Counted from the stretch's first letter, positions 1 to 11,022 are shown. The stretch: DNA of 64,000 nt from Euborellia annulipes (GCA_023213315.1 JAKCPI010031726.1:98949-162948), one strand, 5' to 3'. The notes: generated from the sequence alone by a model not told the origin. Numbers and translations are program-made.

Positions 1-157
1 TTTTCTATCTATATCTTGCTTAAATTGGTTCGTGTTTAATTACTGAAAGATAGGCAACCAAATAAACTCCATTGACGATATGTCAGTTCGCCTACATTAA
101 TCATAATTATATAAAATACATACCATTTATATTTCAATATTTTGATAATATGTACTC

Positions 158-340
158 TACCATCTATTGCAATAGTATTGAGACTAAGCCCGGTAGTTAG
201 GCAGCCCAAATGTCATAACGAACACAAAACAAAAGCTTACTTGTCTGTGTGAGAAATACCTTTTTCAAAGTAGACAAGAAAGCTTTAGTGTGCGTGTGCC
301 ATTTGGGCTGCCTAACTACCGGGCTTTAGTCGCAATACTA
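158..340. mobile_element. Family F fold-back MITE, right end truncated
   Basis: The left arm (158-212) begins TA then CCATCTATTGCAATAG and runs into AAGCCCGGTAGTTAGGCAGC. The right arm (300-340) is its reverse complement up to CAATACTA, then stops abruptly and joins a half copy of family P. The intact copy at 52843-53058 shows that the terminal GCAATAGATGG-TA is missing here. The element is non-coding; TA flanks suggest a Tc1/mariner-type mobiliser. Confidence 0.8.
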
Positions 341-541
341 TCTTTAGACATGGCTTTAATTTTTAACACTATTTACTAAGTGTTAACGCTTTGACTTTAA
401 ATTTTTGTTTACAGAATAGCTATTTGAGACAATGAAGTGATTTTGAATAGCATTTTTTAACGCTGATTGTTTTTACATTACTTTTTAACACCCATTTGTT
501 TATTTTAAATTTTAACGCCTGTTTTTAGAGAATAGACCTGC
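341..541 (+). repeat. Half copy of palindromic family P
   Basis: This segment ends in AGAGAATAGACCTG and matches, in inverted orientation, the left arm of the complete palindrome at 4799-5220. Shared stretches include AACGCTGATTGTTTTTACAT and CCCATTTGTTTATTTTAAAT. Only one arm is present. It abuts the truncated family F element, so one of the two insertions or a later deletion removed the other arm. Confidence 0.75.
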
Positions 542-896
542 CTAGGAGTTTTCTATATTTTTTTTTTTTTTTAGGAAAATTCTTTAAAATCATCTTAGAA
601 TTGAATATAAATCAATTATTCTTTATATAAGCCTTTTTGCATAGCGTTAAAGCAATTCGAGATAGAATATTAATATTAAATTTCTGACAGGAAGGCAAAC
701 TTAAGTGAATTATTTTCCGAAGATTGAGAGGGGTGATGATGAACTCTCAATTGAATTGAAGAACGTTCCTGATTATGAATTATCCTTCTTCTTTGATGGC
801 AGACAGCATCTGTGCTCCAGCATTTTTTTTTCTTCTCAATTCTGATCAACTTCTATTTTTTTTCCTAGAAAAAAAAAAGATTATTTGGTTCATAAG

Positions 897-927
<31 letters not shown>

Positions 928-1190
928 ACTTATTTAAAGTTGGCAGGATTTATAACGAAAATGTCGTCAGTCGTTAAAGAAGATATTATTATCATAACTT
1001 TTCATAAAATAATTTGTCTAATATAAAATGGGATAATTTTTTAATTTTATCTTACTTTCCTTACGACTGTGGAAAATCGTCTGACGGTCATTCGGCCAAA
1101 TACGGTTCCAGTGGACGACTAGATTATCTAAACATTAATCCCGGCGGCACACCTATGAATTTAGTAAAAATTAGAGATTGTTTCGCTTTT
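542..1190. other. AT-rich gap, no gene seen
   Basis: The stretch has long T and A runs (about 561-572, 868-878, 899-920). A less AT-rich patch at about 1060-1155 (CGACTGTGGAAAATCG, CCCGGCGGCACACC) looks like an old repeat relic, but no terminal repeats or coding motif could be identified. Confidence 0.5.
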
Positions 1191-2611
1191 TACTTTCTCT
1201 TACCCTATATATGAAATATTTTTTCTTTCTTCCTATGTTATATGTAATATATATATAGAGAGAAAGTATTGGATTCATGTCAAAAATTCGATGTCGAGAT
1301 TTTGATGGATCTTCACGTTTTGAGGTCCCCTGAATCCAAAAAAGTGGTTTTCGCGACATGGTCGTGTGTGTGTGTGTGTGTGTGTTCAATTTTAAGCATG
1401 GAGGAATTGAGCTATGAGGTTGAAATTTTATATTTAAGTTAAACACCCCCGGGACCGGAAAAATAAGCTTTAATCAAAATCGGCCAAAGAGTACTAGTAC
1501 TTTACTGATGTATTTTCAGTTTTTTTCGATTTTCTCAAAATTTGCTCCAACGATTTTTTTAAATTCAAAAATCAATTATTTTTTAGATGTCTTTAAAATG
1601 TATATTCTCATTTTGCGATTGAAATCTTCTGAAGACCACTTTACTCTTGTATTTCATAGGGAAGGATAGGAGAAATGGTTGCCATGGTAACAAAATATAA
1701 ATATTTTGCCATACTTATAAATTTTACATCTTGAATTCAATTGTACCCTACTGTCGGAAACTAAATACATTTAGACACAAAAAATCTGGGTGACAAGCAC
1801 AGAACACAACTTTCGATTACCGAAGATAAGAGAAAGTTGTGTGCTGTGCCCAGTCACACCAGATTTTTAATTGTCTGTCTCAAATTTTCATGTATGGATT
1901 TAAATAAAATAATTTTATTAATATTTAAAGAAAAATCTGGTGTGACTGGCGCACAGCACACAACTTTCTCTTACCTTCGGTAATCGAAAGTTGTGTTCTG
2001 TGCTTGTCACACCAGATTTTTTGTGTCGACATGTATTTTGTTTCTGACAGTAGGGTACAATTGAATTCAAGATGTAAAATTTATAAACGTGGGAAAATAT
2101 TTATATCTTGTTGCCATGGCAACCATTACTCCTATCTTTTCTATGGAATACAAGAGTAAAGTGGTCTTCAGAAGATTTCAATCACAAAATGAGAATATAC
2201 ATTTTATAGAGAACCTAAAAAATAATTGATTTTTGAATTTTTTAAAAAATCGTTGGAGCGAATTTAGAGAAAATCGAAAAAAAACTGAAAAAGTGCATCA
2301 GTAAAGTACTAGTACTCTTTTGTCGATTTTGTTCAAAAGCTTCGTGTCACGTCCCATGGGGGTGTTTAACTTAAATATAAAATTTCAACCTAGTAGCTCT
2401 TTTCGTTCTTGAGATATTTTGTTCACAGACAGACAGACACACAGACACACAGACAGACACACAGACAGACCATGTCGCGAAAACCACTTTTTTGGATTCA
2501 GGGGACCTCAAAACGTGAAGATCCATCAAAATCTCGACATCGAATTTTTGACATGAATCCAATACTTTCTCTCTCTATATATTAACATATATATAGAGGT
2601 AAGAGAAAGTA
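1191..2611. mobile_element. Family H element, complete two-armed palindrome
   Basis: This is the best complete copy. It starts TACTTTCTCTTACC and ends GGTAAGAGAAAGTA. The two inverted arms of about 600 bp share TTGGATTCATGTCAAAAATT, GAGTACTAGTACTTTACTGA and GCCATGGTAACAAAATATAA. Each arm ends inward in a hairpin built on ATCTGGTGTGAC...GTCACACCAGAT (1784-1867 and 1931-2021), and the two hairpins are separated by about 60 bp. A (TG)n run lies in the left arm and CAGA repeats in the right. No protein is encoded, so any mobility would depend on another element. Confidence 0.85.
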
Positions 2612-3363
2612 AAAATAAAAGACAATAGATTGGGAACGTTTTAAAGAAAAAGTAGAACGGATTTATTTCTTTCTCGGTTATCATCTGTTTCTTAGGTCAA
2701 ATTTGTTGAAACCTTAGAGGAAGGAGGTCAAATTTGAATACTTCCCTCCGTCTGTTATATAATATATGAAAGCTATATATTTCAAGAGAAAGTAAAAAAG
2801 ATAAATACATAAGCAAAGACGAAAGAGAATAAATATTTTCTATTTAGATGCTTCGTCTTTTCTTAAATGTCTTTTCTTCTGGAAGAGGAGATAAAATTCT
2901 TTTTTTTTTCTTCTTTCTATGACTTAAGATCCATTTACGTAAAAAGATTTTAGATTTATTATTATTTATTCTATTCTATACATAAGAGCAACAAAATGGT
3001 AGGATACTAAAATTTAAAACATGTTTTCTTTGTGGAAAATCACCTTTTGTTTGGGATTAAAAAATATATTTTCAAAAATAAAGGAAAGTAGCTATTTTAT
3101 CATAACGATAGAATGGAATTTGCGGGGTTAGAGACCGTATTTTTGTCAATTTTTATAAAGAATAGATTTATACCAGTCCCCTGTTTACATCAGTATAATC
3201 ATTAATATAATATATGGACACTGTTATGTATTAGTGCGTCAAGCGCCAAAAATTAAAAATTGAGTTAAGCACGGAATATTGTTTCAAATGCTATAATTAA
3301 TAGTATTTTTTATGAAATATGTCCTAAAAAAATTTATATTTAATATTACTTGCACAAATGACA
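2612..3363. other. AT-rich gap, no gene seen
   Basis: Only AT-rich, apparently single-copy sequence with short T runs. No splice-flanked open frame, tRNA-like box pair or inverted repeat stands out. Confidence 0.5.
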
Positions 3364-3455
3364 AAAAATCTGGTGTGACTGGTCGCACAGCACACAACTT
3401 TCTTACCCTTCGGCAAGAGAAAGTTGTGTTCTGTGCTTGTCACATCAGATTTTTT
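3364..3455. mobile_element. Solo inner hairpin of family H
   Basis: A free-standing palindrome of about 90 bp reads AAAAATCTGGTGTGACTGG, then ACTTTCTTACCCTTCGGC at the turn, and back to GTGCTTGTCACATCAGATTTT. It equals the internal hairpin of the long H elements but has no arm on either side. It is either a minimal mobile form or the remnant of a deletion. Confidence 0.75.
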
Positions 3456-3514
3456 GTGTATATATTTATATATACCCTCCCCCTTTGTGAGAAAATTAAA
3501 TAAAATATATAGCT

Positions 3515-3668
3515 CGTGACCCGTGGCTCAGAGAAGACATTAGCTTCTCTTGCCTAGGGTCCCGGGTTCGCTTCCCAAGCGAGAAAAATTTATTTCATTT
3601 GAATCGGTTACCAATCATTTGAAATAAATAGAGATAGGGTCTAAATGGCCTTAGCTGCCGAAAAAAAC
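3515..3668 (+). repeat. tRNA-derived SINE (family 4), plus orientation
   Basis: It has a tRNA-like head with an A-box-like TGGCTCAGAGAAG and a B-box-like GGGTTCGCTTCC, followed by a body starting GCGAGAAAAATTTATTTC. A related copy at 3690-3838 lies in the opposite orientation, so the two stand tail to tail. The head is too degenerate to be a functional tRNA. Confidence 0.65.
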
Positions 3669-3689
3669 TTAAATAAATTAAAAAATTTA

Positions 3690-3838
3690 AATATTTATAT
3701 TTTTTTTTTTTTTTACTGGACTGAAAAGGCCTGATTTACTTTTCCTGAAATAAATTTTTGTAGCGAGACAGGATGCGAACCCCTGACCCAAAGCATAAGA
3801 GGCAAGAACTTAACTGCTATGCTAAGAACCAGGGGACA
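3690..3838 (-). repeat. tRNA-derived SINE (family 4), minus orientation
   Basis: Read on the minus strand, the head has TAGCATAGCAGTTAAG (A-box-like) and GGGGTTCGCATCC (B box). The body then has AAAAATTTATTTC and AGGCCTTTTCAG, matching the plus copy just upstream. It ends about 45 bp before the candidate exon at 3883. Confidence 0.65.
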
Positions 3839-3882
3839 TTAGTGAAATAAAACCTAATCAATGTTTATTTTTATTGTTTCAG

Positions 3883-3981
3883 ATTTGTGCGAGGTTCTCA
3901 AAAAAAATTTGTGCGAGGTTCTCAAAAAAAATTTGTGTGAGGCTCTCGGAAAAAATTTGTGTGAGGCTCTCGGAAAAAAAA
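3883..3981 (+). CDS. Candidate coding exon 1 (8-residue tandem repeat)
   Basis: The acceptor is TTTATTTTTATTGTTTCAG and the donor is GTAAGT, giving a 99-bp exon. With two leading bases and one trailing base the frame is open and reads LCEVLKKN twice, then LCEALGKN and LCEALGKK. The exon is thus four copies of a 24-bp unit, the last two diverged together. The trailing A joins the GT of the exon at 32086 to give a Ser codon, so the phases fit. A second frame (ICARFSKK-type repeats) is also open but does not fit the next exon. The protein is unrecognised, and no start codon or upstream exon was found. A chance minisatellite beside splice-like signals is the main alternative. Confidence 0.5.
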
Positions 3982-4057
3982 GTAAGTAAATAAAAACATC
4001 AATAATAGACTACAATTTAAAAGAAAGTTCTAACAATGAATTTTTTTTATTATCAAT

Positions 4058-4400
4058 ACTTTCTCTTACCTATTTATATTAATAGTGTATTAATATATAT
4101 ATATATATATATGTAGAGAAATATTCATATTATAAATTCGATTAGAGACTTTGATGGAAATACACGTTTTGAGGCCCCAAAAATGACCCCAGTAAAATAT
4201 AAATTTAAATAGTCTAAAGAAGAGCTTTGATGTTTAATTGCCGGGGGGGGGGGGGGGGGGTAAAGTTTAAATTTTATATTTGAGTCCCCCTAACTTTTAA
4301 ATAAAATTGACCTAAGTGTTCTAATACTTTCAAGGGAAATCTAAAAAATATTCTACTTTTATTAACAAAAATTAAATTAAACCTACGAATTGTTATTTTA
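4058..4400 (+). repeat. Degenerate family H arm with G run
   Basis: It starts ATACTTTCTCTTACC, followed by a (TA)n tract, then a diverged version of the H outer arm (TTTGATGGAAATACACGTTT). A run of about 19 G lies at 4242-4260. The rest of the arm is too decayed to delimit. Confidence 0.55.
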
Positions 4401-4798
4401 TGAATAGATTTAAAGCTTGAGTTGTTTTATAAATAAAGCTACCTTTGATCCATTCATTACCAACAACAACAATAGCTTCTCGCAATATTTCGAGAGCTTA
4501 ACAGTCAGCTGGTTCTCGGTTGCTATTCTATACCCCCAGAGGGAGAGAGACAAATAGACAGATGGACATGTGACAGACTAATAGCTCTCACTCTAAGCAT
4601 GACTGTGCCTATTAACCGTGTGATTACAATTACAGACCGTTGCGCTGCTTCTGGCTTATGCTGTACAGCTTACGGAATATACAAGTAGGCATAGAGAGGC
4701 CCTCACTCTCCCTATCCAACTTGAGACCAGGAAACCACGCTTATAAAATTCAATTACCAGAGATGGTATAAACGGCTGGACAATTTATAATATTTAGT
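4401..4798. other. Mixed-composition gap, no gene seen
   Basis: Positions 4470-4740 are noticeably less AT-rich than the surroundings and have no inverted repeat or open frame. They include CAACAACAACAATAG and a GAGAGAGA run. This could be an old repeat or non-coding single-copy DNA. Confidence 0.4.
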
Positions 4799-5220
4799 CA
4801 GGTCTAAGGGGTTCTCTAAAAACAGACGTTAAACGATTTAAAATAAACAAATGGGTGTTAAAAAGTAATGTAAAAACAATCAAATGCTATTCAAAATCAC
4901 TTCCTTGTCTCAAATAGCTATTCTGTAAACAAAAATTTAAAGCCAAAGCGTTAACATTTAGTAAATAGTGTTAAAAATTAAAGCCATGTATAGTGGGTGG
5001 CTTTAATATTTCAACGTCGTGTTTAAAATAAACATGGCGTCCTTAACCTTAAAAGTAAGGTTATGATTTTGATAGCTTTGAAATAAAAGCAACATATTAA
5101 CGTCGCTGTTAAAACTTTGTTTAGAGAATAGCATTTTTTAACGCTGATTGTTTTTACATTACTTTTACCACCCATTTGTTTATTTTAAATTTTAGCGCTT
5201 GTTTTTAGAGAATAGACCTG
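4799..5220. mobile_element. Palindromic family P element
   Basis: Ends are CAGGTCTA and TAGACCTG. Left and right arms are inverted copies containing AACAAATGGGTG / CACCCATTTGTT and GTAATGTAAAAACAATC. The centre carries a second short inversion (CTTAACCTTAAAAGTAAGGT). No coding capacity and no clear target duplication. A half copy lies at 341-541. Confidence 0.75.
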
Positions 5221-5250
5221 AGGATGTGTTAAATGGTCATTTGGTTTTTT

Positions 5251-5816
5251 ATTTTCTCTTACCCATGATATATGTAATATACAATATTATAGAGAGAAAG
5301 TATTAGATTCATGTCAAAAATTCGACGTTTTGACGTCCTCTGAATCCAAAAAAGTGATTTTCGCGAGATGGTCTGTCGTGTGTGTGTTCAATTAAAGCAT
5401 GACGGAATTGAGCTAGGAGGTTGAAATTTTTTATTTAAGTTAGCACCACCCAGGGCGTGAAAATAAGTTTTTAAACAAAATCGGCCAAAAACTACTAGTA
5501 CTTTACTGATGTAGTTTTTCAGTTTTTTTTTTCGATTTTTTCAAAATTTACTCCAACGATTTTGATTAAAATTCAAAAATCAATTATTTATTAGATGCTC
5601 TTTAAAATGTATTTTCTCATTTTGCCATTGAGATCTTCCGAAGACCACTTTGCTCTTGTACTTCATTGGAAAGATAGGAGAAATCGTTGCTATGCTAACA
5701 AAATATAAATATTTTCCCATACTTATAAATTTTACATCTTGAATTCTAATGTATCACCGGGAACTAAATGTATGTCGACACGAAAAATCTGGTGCGACAG
5801 TCACACCAGATTTTTA
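5251..5816 (+). mobile_element. Family H, single arm
   Basis: It runs from the outer end (ATTTTCTCTTACCC) through the full arm to the inner hairpin, here shortened to AATCTGGTGCGACAGTCACACCAGATT. It is a one-armed form with a minimal inner palindrome. Confidence 0.8.
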
Positions 5817-6293
5817 TCTGTTTATTTGGTAGTAAACGGAACAAAATTCTTGATGAAATTTAATATATAAGCAGAATATAAATAAAAGACATCAAATAAT
5901 CGATCATTCGATTCAACAATTCATAATCATTGTGGAAACATAAGTTTTATGATAGCCACATCAGTTTTATATAATAATATTTTAAGAAATTAAAATCTAC
6001 GTATCACAAAAGAGATTATAATTGAAATTCAGTTCTATGAATTATAAATCATCCGACATAAGCCTTCTTCTTAAGTCCTCCTGCCTATCATGCAATCATC
6101 TAAGCCTGCGTCTGTCTAAGGTCTTAATCAACAGGTTTCAAATCTAATCTAGAGGTATTATAATTTACAACAGATTAATATTTGTATAACCTCTAAGATA
6201 TGGATTTAGTCATAATTTTTAAGACAAGAATAGATGTTTAATAACAACTAAAGACGATGTTTGTTTCTAATTAAACAAATAAATACACCTTTT
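5817..6293. other. AT-rich gap, no gene seen
   Basis: Apparently single-copy AT-rich sequence. Nothing with coding, tRNA or terminal-repeat character was seen. Confidence 0.5.
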
Positions 6294-6720
6294 ACTTTCT
6301 CTTACCTCTATATATGTTGATATATATAGAGAAAAAGTATTTGATTCATGTCAAAAATTGGATGTCGAGATTTTGATGGATATACACGTTTTGAGGTCCC
6401 CTGAATCCAAAAAAGTGGTTATCGCGACATGGTCTGTCTATCTGAATGAAGGAATTAAGCTAGGAGGTTGAAATTTTATATTTAAGTTAAACATCCACCT
6501 AGGGCGTGAAAATAAGCTTTTGATGAAAATCGGCCAAAAAGTACTAGTACTTTACTGTTGTAATTTTTCAGTTTTTTTGTCAAAATTCGCTCCAACGATT
6601 TTGATTAAAATTCAAAAATCAATTATTTTTTAGATGCTCTTTGAAATTTATATTCTCATTTTGCCACTGAAATCTTCTGAAGACCACTTTACTCTTGTAC
6701 TTCATAGAAAGATAGGAGGG
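6294..6720 (+). mobile_element. Family H, single arm truncated at its inner side
   Basis: The outer end (ACTTTCTCTTACCTCTATAT) and most of the arm are present as far as the ACTTCATAGAAAGATAGGAG stretch. The inner hairpin is missing. Confidence 0.8.
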
Positions 6721-6734
6721 GAAAATTAAATAGA

Positions 6735-6860
6735 AATGCCTGGACCCCCAATCGATCTATAGCTTCAAAATTGTGGCAGCTGGAAACTTTCAAAATCAGC
6801 ACTCCGAAAGACGCACCTCGTTTCGATTCGATTCGCCTACCATTCTAGTTGCCTAACTCT
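6735..6860 (-). repeat. Fragment of TTAA-flanked family T
   Basis: The words TATAGCTTCAAAATTGTGGC, AGCTGGAA and CAGCACTCCGAAAGACGCACCT match the end of the family T elements at 34303, 51140 and 60392. Only about 90 bp remain. Confidence 0.6.
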
Positions 6861-7898
6861 CAGGCGTTCCCATGATTTTAAAAAAATTGTTGGATTTTCT
6901 TGCCCACTGTATTTTTCTTATTGAAAATAACTCTCTGTAATTTTTGTTCATTTTAAAACTCTAAAAAAATTATAGCAAAGTCAATGTCTTTGTCTTTTAG
7001 AAATAACCAAGTCTTAAACCTTCTATGTCTCGTTAATATTCTTGATCATGTAGAAAATATTTTGAAACCTAGGGGTTTATTTCTTTTAAACCTTCTGAAA
7101 TGCTAGGAGGTTGAAATATGATTATAGCTATGGAGGGTGAATATGTTTTTCAGAGAGAGAGGGCGTTGGACTTTCTCATAATCAAAAATTTTTCATTTCT
7201 TTTTTTCACGGGCTCAAGGACACGTTTTATAAATCTGCGACTGACCCCCACCCCCCGGTCGACATGCCTTTGGCCTAATCATCCCTCTTCTTGACGCTGA
7301 TTGTTCTCTAAAGCAATCAAAATTCTCATTTTCTCATAGAATTAATTTACCCCAGACTTTTATTTCATCATCAAAAAAGACAATTCTTATTTATTAATTA
7401 AATTAAGACACTACAAAATGCGGCCTTGTGTTATTTTATTATTTAATATATTTTTTATAGGCTACCTATTTTATTAATATAATTCTTTATATCATATATA
7501 AAAACAAAATGAACACATGAGAGTTGCGTTGATATTAAATATTTGTCCAGAAGGGGAGAGAGAGAGAGCTAATGACCACGCTGTATCCATACATAAAACC
7601 ATTGATTGCAAGAGGAGGGAGGGGAGGATCTTTTAAGAAAACCAAGTGCCTCTTTATATAACATTTAATTAGAGGAATGAATTCATTCACATTTTATGAG
7701 AGTGAGCTGGAGAGGGAGATCGTAAAACTGAATAAACCCTTTCAAAATTTTCTCTAAATGTCCAGTCCCTGGTCAAGGCTATGTATGTATGTATTTAGAA
7801 AATAATTTTGTGGATTTAATTAAGTTCTATTTGTGTTTAATTTTCTATTTAAATAAAAAAAAAAGGATTTTTTAAGGTTAGAACTCCTAGTCTTTGTA
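6861..7898. other. AT-rich gap with simple repeats
   Basis: It contains a C-rich patch (about 7245-7262), a GA tract (about 7555-7571) and poly-A runs. No gene, SINE head or inverted repeat could be supported. Confidence 0.45.
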
Positions 7899-8035
7899 TT
7901 TTCTCTTACCTATATATTGATATGTTAATATACGTATATAGAGAGAACGTAAGTTATTGTCAAATATTCTATGTCGAGATTTTGAAATACACGTTTTGAT
8001 GTCTCATGAGTCCAAAAAAGTCTGTCTCTGAACAA
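7899..8035 (+). repeat. Family H outer-end fragment
   Basis: The outer terminus TTTTCTCTTACCTATATATT and about 100 bp of arm (ATGTCGAGATTTTGAAATAC) are kept. It ends where the hammerhead-like fold-back begins. Confidence 0.65.
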
Positions 8036-8039
8036 AAAC

Positions 8040-8200
8040 TTTATATTTTGTTGTCGACGTTTCGGGTGCTAGTCGCACTCATCCACAGGGCAAGCAAAAT
8101 TGTCAATAGTTAGTAGAGGTTATGCGGTACTGGAAATTAATTTCCAGTACCCTCTACTAAATTTTGACAATTTTGCTTGCCCTAAGTTTGAGTTTTAACT
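8040..8200. repeat. Fold-back repeat with hammerhead-like motif 1
   Basis: At 8056-8088, read on the minus strand, GGATGA is followed by a GTGC/GCAC stem and then CCGAAACGTC. Downstream, 8087-8183 is a palindrome (GGGCAAGCAAAATTGTCAA ... TTGACAATTTTGCTTGCCC) with TAGTAGAGG / CCTCTACTA nearer the centre. Part of the right side (TTGCTTGCCCTAAGTTTGAG) is repeated again at about 8367. Confidence 0.6.
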
Positions 8201-8430
8201 TGATGAGTTTGACTGATGATGACGGATGAGTTTGACTTTTTCCAATTGAATATCTACAGCCATTCAATTCAATAAATACATAATGTTCAAAGGAGGTATA
8301 TAGCTGAATGTTCGTATTTAAATTTAGTTAAAAAAAATGAGCAAAGTAGCTAGTTTTATTTCATTGCTTGCCCTAAGTTTGAGTTTCAAAATTTAAATAC
8401 ATAATGAGTTACATAAATATGTATTTAATG

Positions 8431-8855
8431 TTCAGGAAATCCCAAATGAGCAACGCAGCTAGTCGTTTTTTCAATTTTTATTTAAACATAAAGTGCCAAC
8501 GTTTCGGTCACATATAGGACCTTCATCAGGGCCAAGCCATTGTCAATTTATTGATCCTCTTGGGTCTCAGTCCATAATAACTCACTATATCTAACAATTG
8601 GTCATTGAATTTGTAATAAAAAAATAAATAAGAAATAAACTTCCGTCATATGTTTCTTAACAAATGACTCTTGCAACTTCGTAAATTCTAAATTAATAAT
8701 TTCTTTGGTCAATATGACCAAGAGGATCAATAAATTGACAATGGCTTGGCCCTGATGATGGTCCTATATGTGACCGAAACGTCCCTGGCCCTGGCACTTT
8801 ATGTTTAAATAAAAATTGAAGAACTAGCTGCGTTGCTCATTTGGGATTTCCTGAA
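8431..8855. repeat. Fold-back with inverted pair of hammerhead-like motifs
   Basis: The outer ends are TTCAGGAAATCCCAAATGAG and its complement. The left motif (8499-8529, minus) and right motif (8752-8780, plus) both read CTGATGA, then a GGTC/GACC stem with loop CTATATGT, then GAAACGT. Arms continue as TTGACAATGGCTTGGCC. The central part (about 8575-8705) is unpaired AT-rich DNA. The CTGANGA-stem-GAAAC order is the conserved core of hammerhead ribozymes; stems I and III and the cleavage site were not resolved. Confidence 0.75.
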
Positions 8856-9061
8856 CCTTAAATTGTATTATCAGCTATACACCTCAAATAAATATGTATA
8901 TTTATAATTATTGTGTGAAAAATTACGGCACATGATTAAGGAAAGGTGCAGGCGGGCCCGAGGTAAAGGACGAAACCCACCGACTAATAAATTAATAAAT
9001 TCCCTAAACATTTATAAAATCATGTCTTAAGCAGGAAATAAATTTTCCCTTTTTATTTAAA

Positions 9062-9390
9062 TGCAAAATATAAATCTAATTGCGGAGGACCAGTGGCTGG
9101 TGGTTGGGTTGTCGTTCCGTGTCCGGTTGTTCCGTTGTTCTGCCGGTGGTTTTCAACATTTGCACACAACAACAACAACAACAACCCGTTTGGCCTTCCG
9201 TTTGTGTTGTTGTTGCACTGCGCTCTTCCCGTCCATTCATCTTGATTTGTTCGCGCGCCCGTTTTTTTTTTGCTTACGCCCTTTTCCACTTTCTCTCTCT
9301 CTGTTCCGCCCTATTCTCTGAACTGACATCACCCTTTGCTCTTCCTCTCATCCCCCTTCTCACTTGTACCACACTACAGACATCTTAAAT
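9062..9390. other. GC-richer island with CAA/GTT microsatellites
   Basis: A sharp change from the AT-rich surroundings, with (CAA)n at about 9167-9187 facing GTTGTTGTTG at about 9205. Open frames exist on both strands, but they are low-complexity Q/T/S stretches created by the microsatellite, so no protein is called. It could be a conserved non-coding or regulatory segment. Confidence 0.4.
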
Positions 9391-9608
9391 GCCTAAATAA
9401 TGGTCGTTTGTTCTCTCTTCAAGTACAAAACACAAAATTGAAATCATTTCATCAAATAAGCAAAAAAAAAAAAAAGCATACTACAAAAAAATAAGGGCTT
9501 ATTCACAGCTCTTGTTTTAATAGATAAAAAGAAAAAAATGGCGCGATTAGAGTGTTAGAGTACATCAATGGATTTAATGTAGTTTTCAAGGATCTCTTCT
9601 CTATTTTT

Positions 9609-10170
9609 ACTTTCTCTTACCTCTTTATATGTTAATATTTAGAGTGAGAAAGTATTGGATTCATGTCAAAAATTCGATGACGAGATACATGTTTTGAGGT
9701 CCCCTGAATCCAAAAAGTGGTTTTCGCGACATGGTCTGTCTGTCTGTGAACAAAATATTTCAAGAACGGAAAGAGCTAGGAAGTTGAAATTTTATATTTA
9801 AGCTAGGCATCCCCATGGGACGTGACACGAAGCTTTTGAACGAAATCGGCCAAAGAGTACTAGTACTTTACTAATGCACTTTTTCAGTTTTTTTCGATTT
9901 TCTCAAAATTAGCTCCAAAGATTTTGATTAAAATTCAAAAATTAATTATTTTTTAGATGCTCTTTAAAATGTATATTCTCATTTTGCCATTGACATCTTC
10001 TGAAGACCGCTTTACTCTTGTACTTCATAGGAAAGATAGGAGAAATAATATAAATATTTGCCCATACTTATAAATTTTACATCTTCAAAATCGAATGTAC
10101 CGTACTGTCGGAAACTAAATATATGTCGACAAAAAAATCTGGTGTGACAAGCACAGAACACCAGATTTTA
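9609..10170 (+). mobile_element. Family H, single arm
   Basis: It runs from TACTTTCTCTTACCTCTTTA to AAATCTGGTGTGACAAGCAC. The inner hairpin is cut short to GTGTGACAAGCACAGAACACCAGATTTT. A nearly complete hairpin turn of the same family lies separately at 10583-10657, and an inner-arm scrap at about 10325-10370. Confidence 0.8.
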
Positions 10171-10324
10171 TAAGCTGTTTTTATCTCAGCGTTAATTGGC
10201 TTTTAGAGAATTTTCAATTATTATTATATCCATAGCGCCTTTTGCTTATGCAAAATTAATTAGAATTTATATAAATAATTAAATACGGGAAGTCTCATAT
10301 GTGTTGCGTGACAAAATATCTAAT

Positions 10325-10370
10325 TAGCAAATGTTTATAAATTTCAAATCTTGAATTCCAATGTACTAGA
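10325..10370 (+). repeat. Family H inner-arm scrap
   Basis: TTTATAAATTTCAAATCTTGAATTCCAATGTAC matches the part of the H arm just before the inner hairpin. Confidence 0.5.
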
Positions 10371-10582
10371 TTGGCAAATAAACTCGGGCTGGCGAGAGGT
10401 TGGTGTACTCATATAAAGTGGGTTGGACACATGAGATTTTATTTACCAATGGATACAAATGGTAAAAAAATTGGCCATATGTATATTTATTATAACGATA
10501 TCGTAAAAGTTATGGCTGGTGAAAAGCGTATGAATGGTGTGTGAGTGTGAGGTGAATGAAAAAAGGGAATAAAAAAAAAAAA

Positions 10583-10657
10583 CATCACAGAACACAACTT
10601 TTAATTACTAAAGATAAGAATTGTGTGCTGTGCTATCAGTCACACCAGATTTTTTTT
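10583..10657. repeat. Family H inner hairpin, diverged
   Basis: ACAGAACACAACTTTTAATT turns back through AGAATTGTGTGCTGTG to GTCACACCAGATTTTT. The left flank of the hairpin is missing. Confidence 0.6.
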
Positions 10658-10994
10658 GTTTTGAAATGTAAAAATTAATCTTGTGATATCTTTTATCGTA
10701 ACTCCCACTTAATTTGAATTCAAAATATGATCGTACAATAGCTTTTTGTGTAGTTAAAAAAAAAAAAATTAGATAATCACTAAACTTTACCTTCTATTGA
10801 TATTGCTTGTCAGATAAAAGAAAGAGAGTAAAAATCTCTGAATTTTGGTGAAATATTGGCATGGTTGGTTTAGGGGCTTTACCTTAAGCCAACGTAAAGG
10901 GAGAGAGAGAGAGGCTTTCGGATATCGGAAGGGCGAAGGGCAGATACGACGTGACCGTTAATATTTCACTCCGTTTGCTGTTGGAAGGGTTTTA

Positions 10995-11022
10995 TCCTAA
11001 TGGTAATGGTAATGGTAATGGT
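10995..11022 (+). repeat. Hexanucleotide tandem repeat
   Basis: TAATGG is repeated about four times in a row, next to a GA-rich tract at about 10898-10910. Confidence 0.8.

Noticed and set aside
9053..9388. Overlapping open frames on both strands (78-102 codons).
   Set aside because: They arise from CAA/GTT triplet repeats and pyrimidine-rich DNA, with low-complexity products and no domain or splice evidence.
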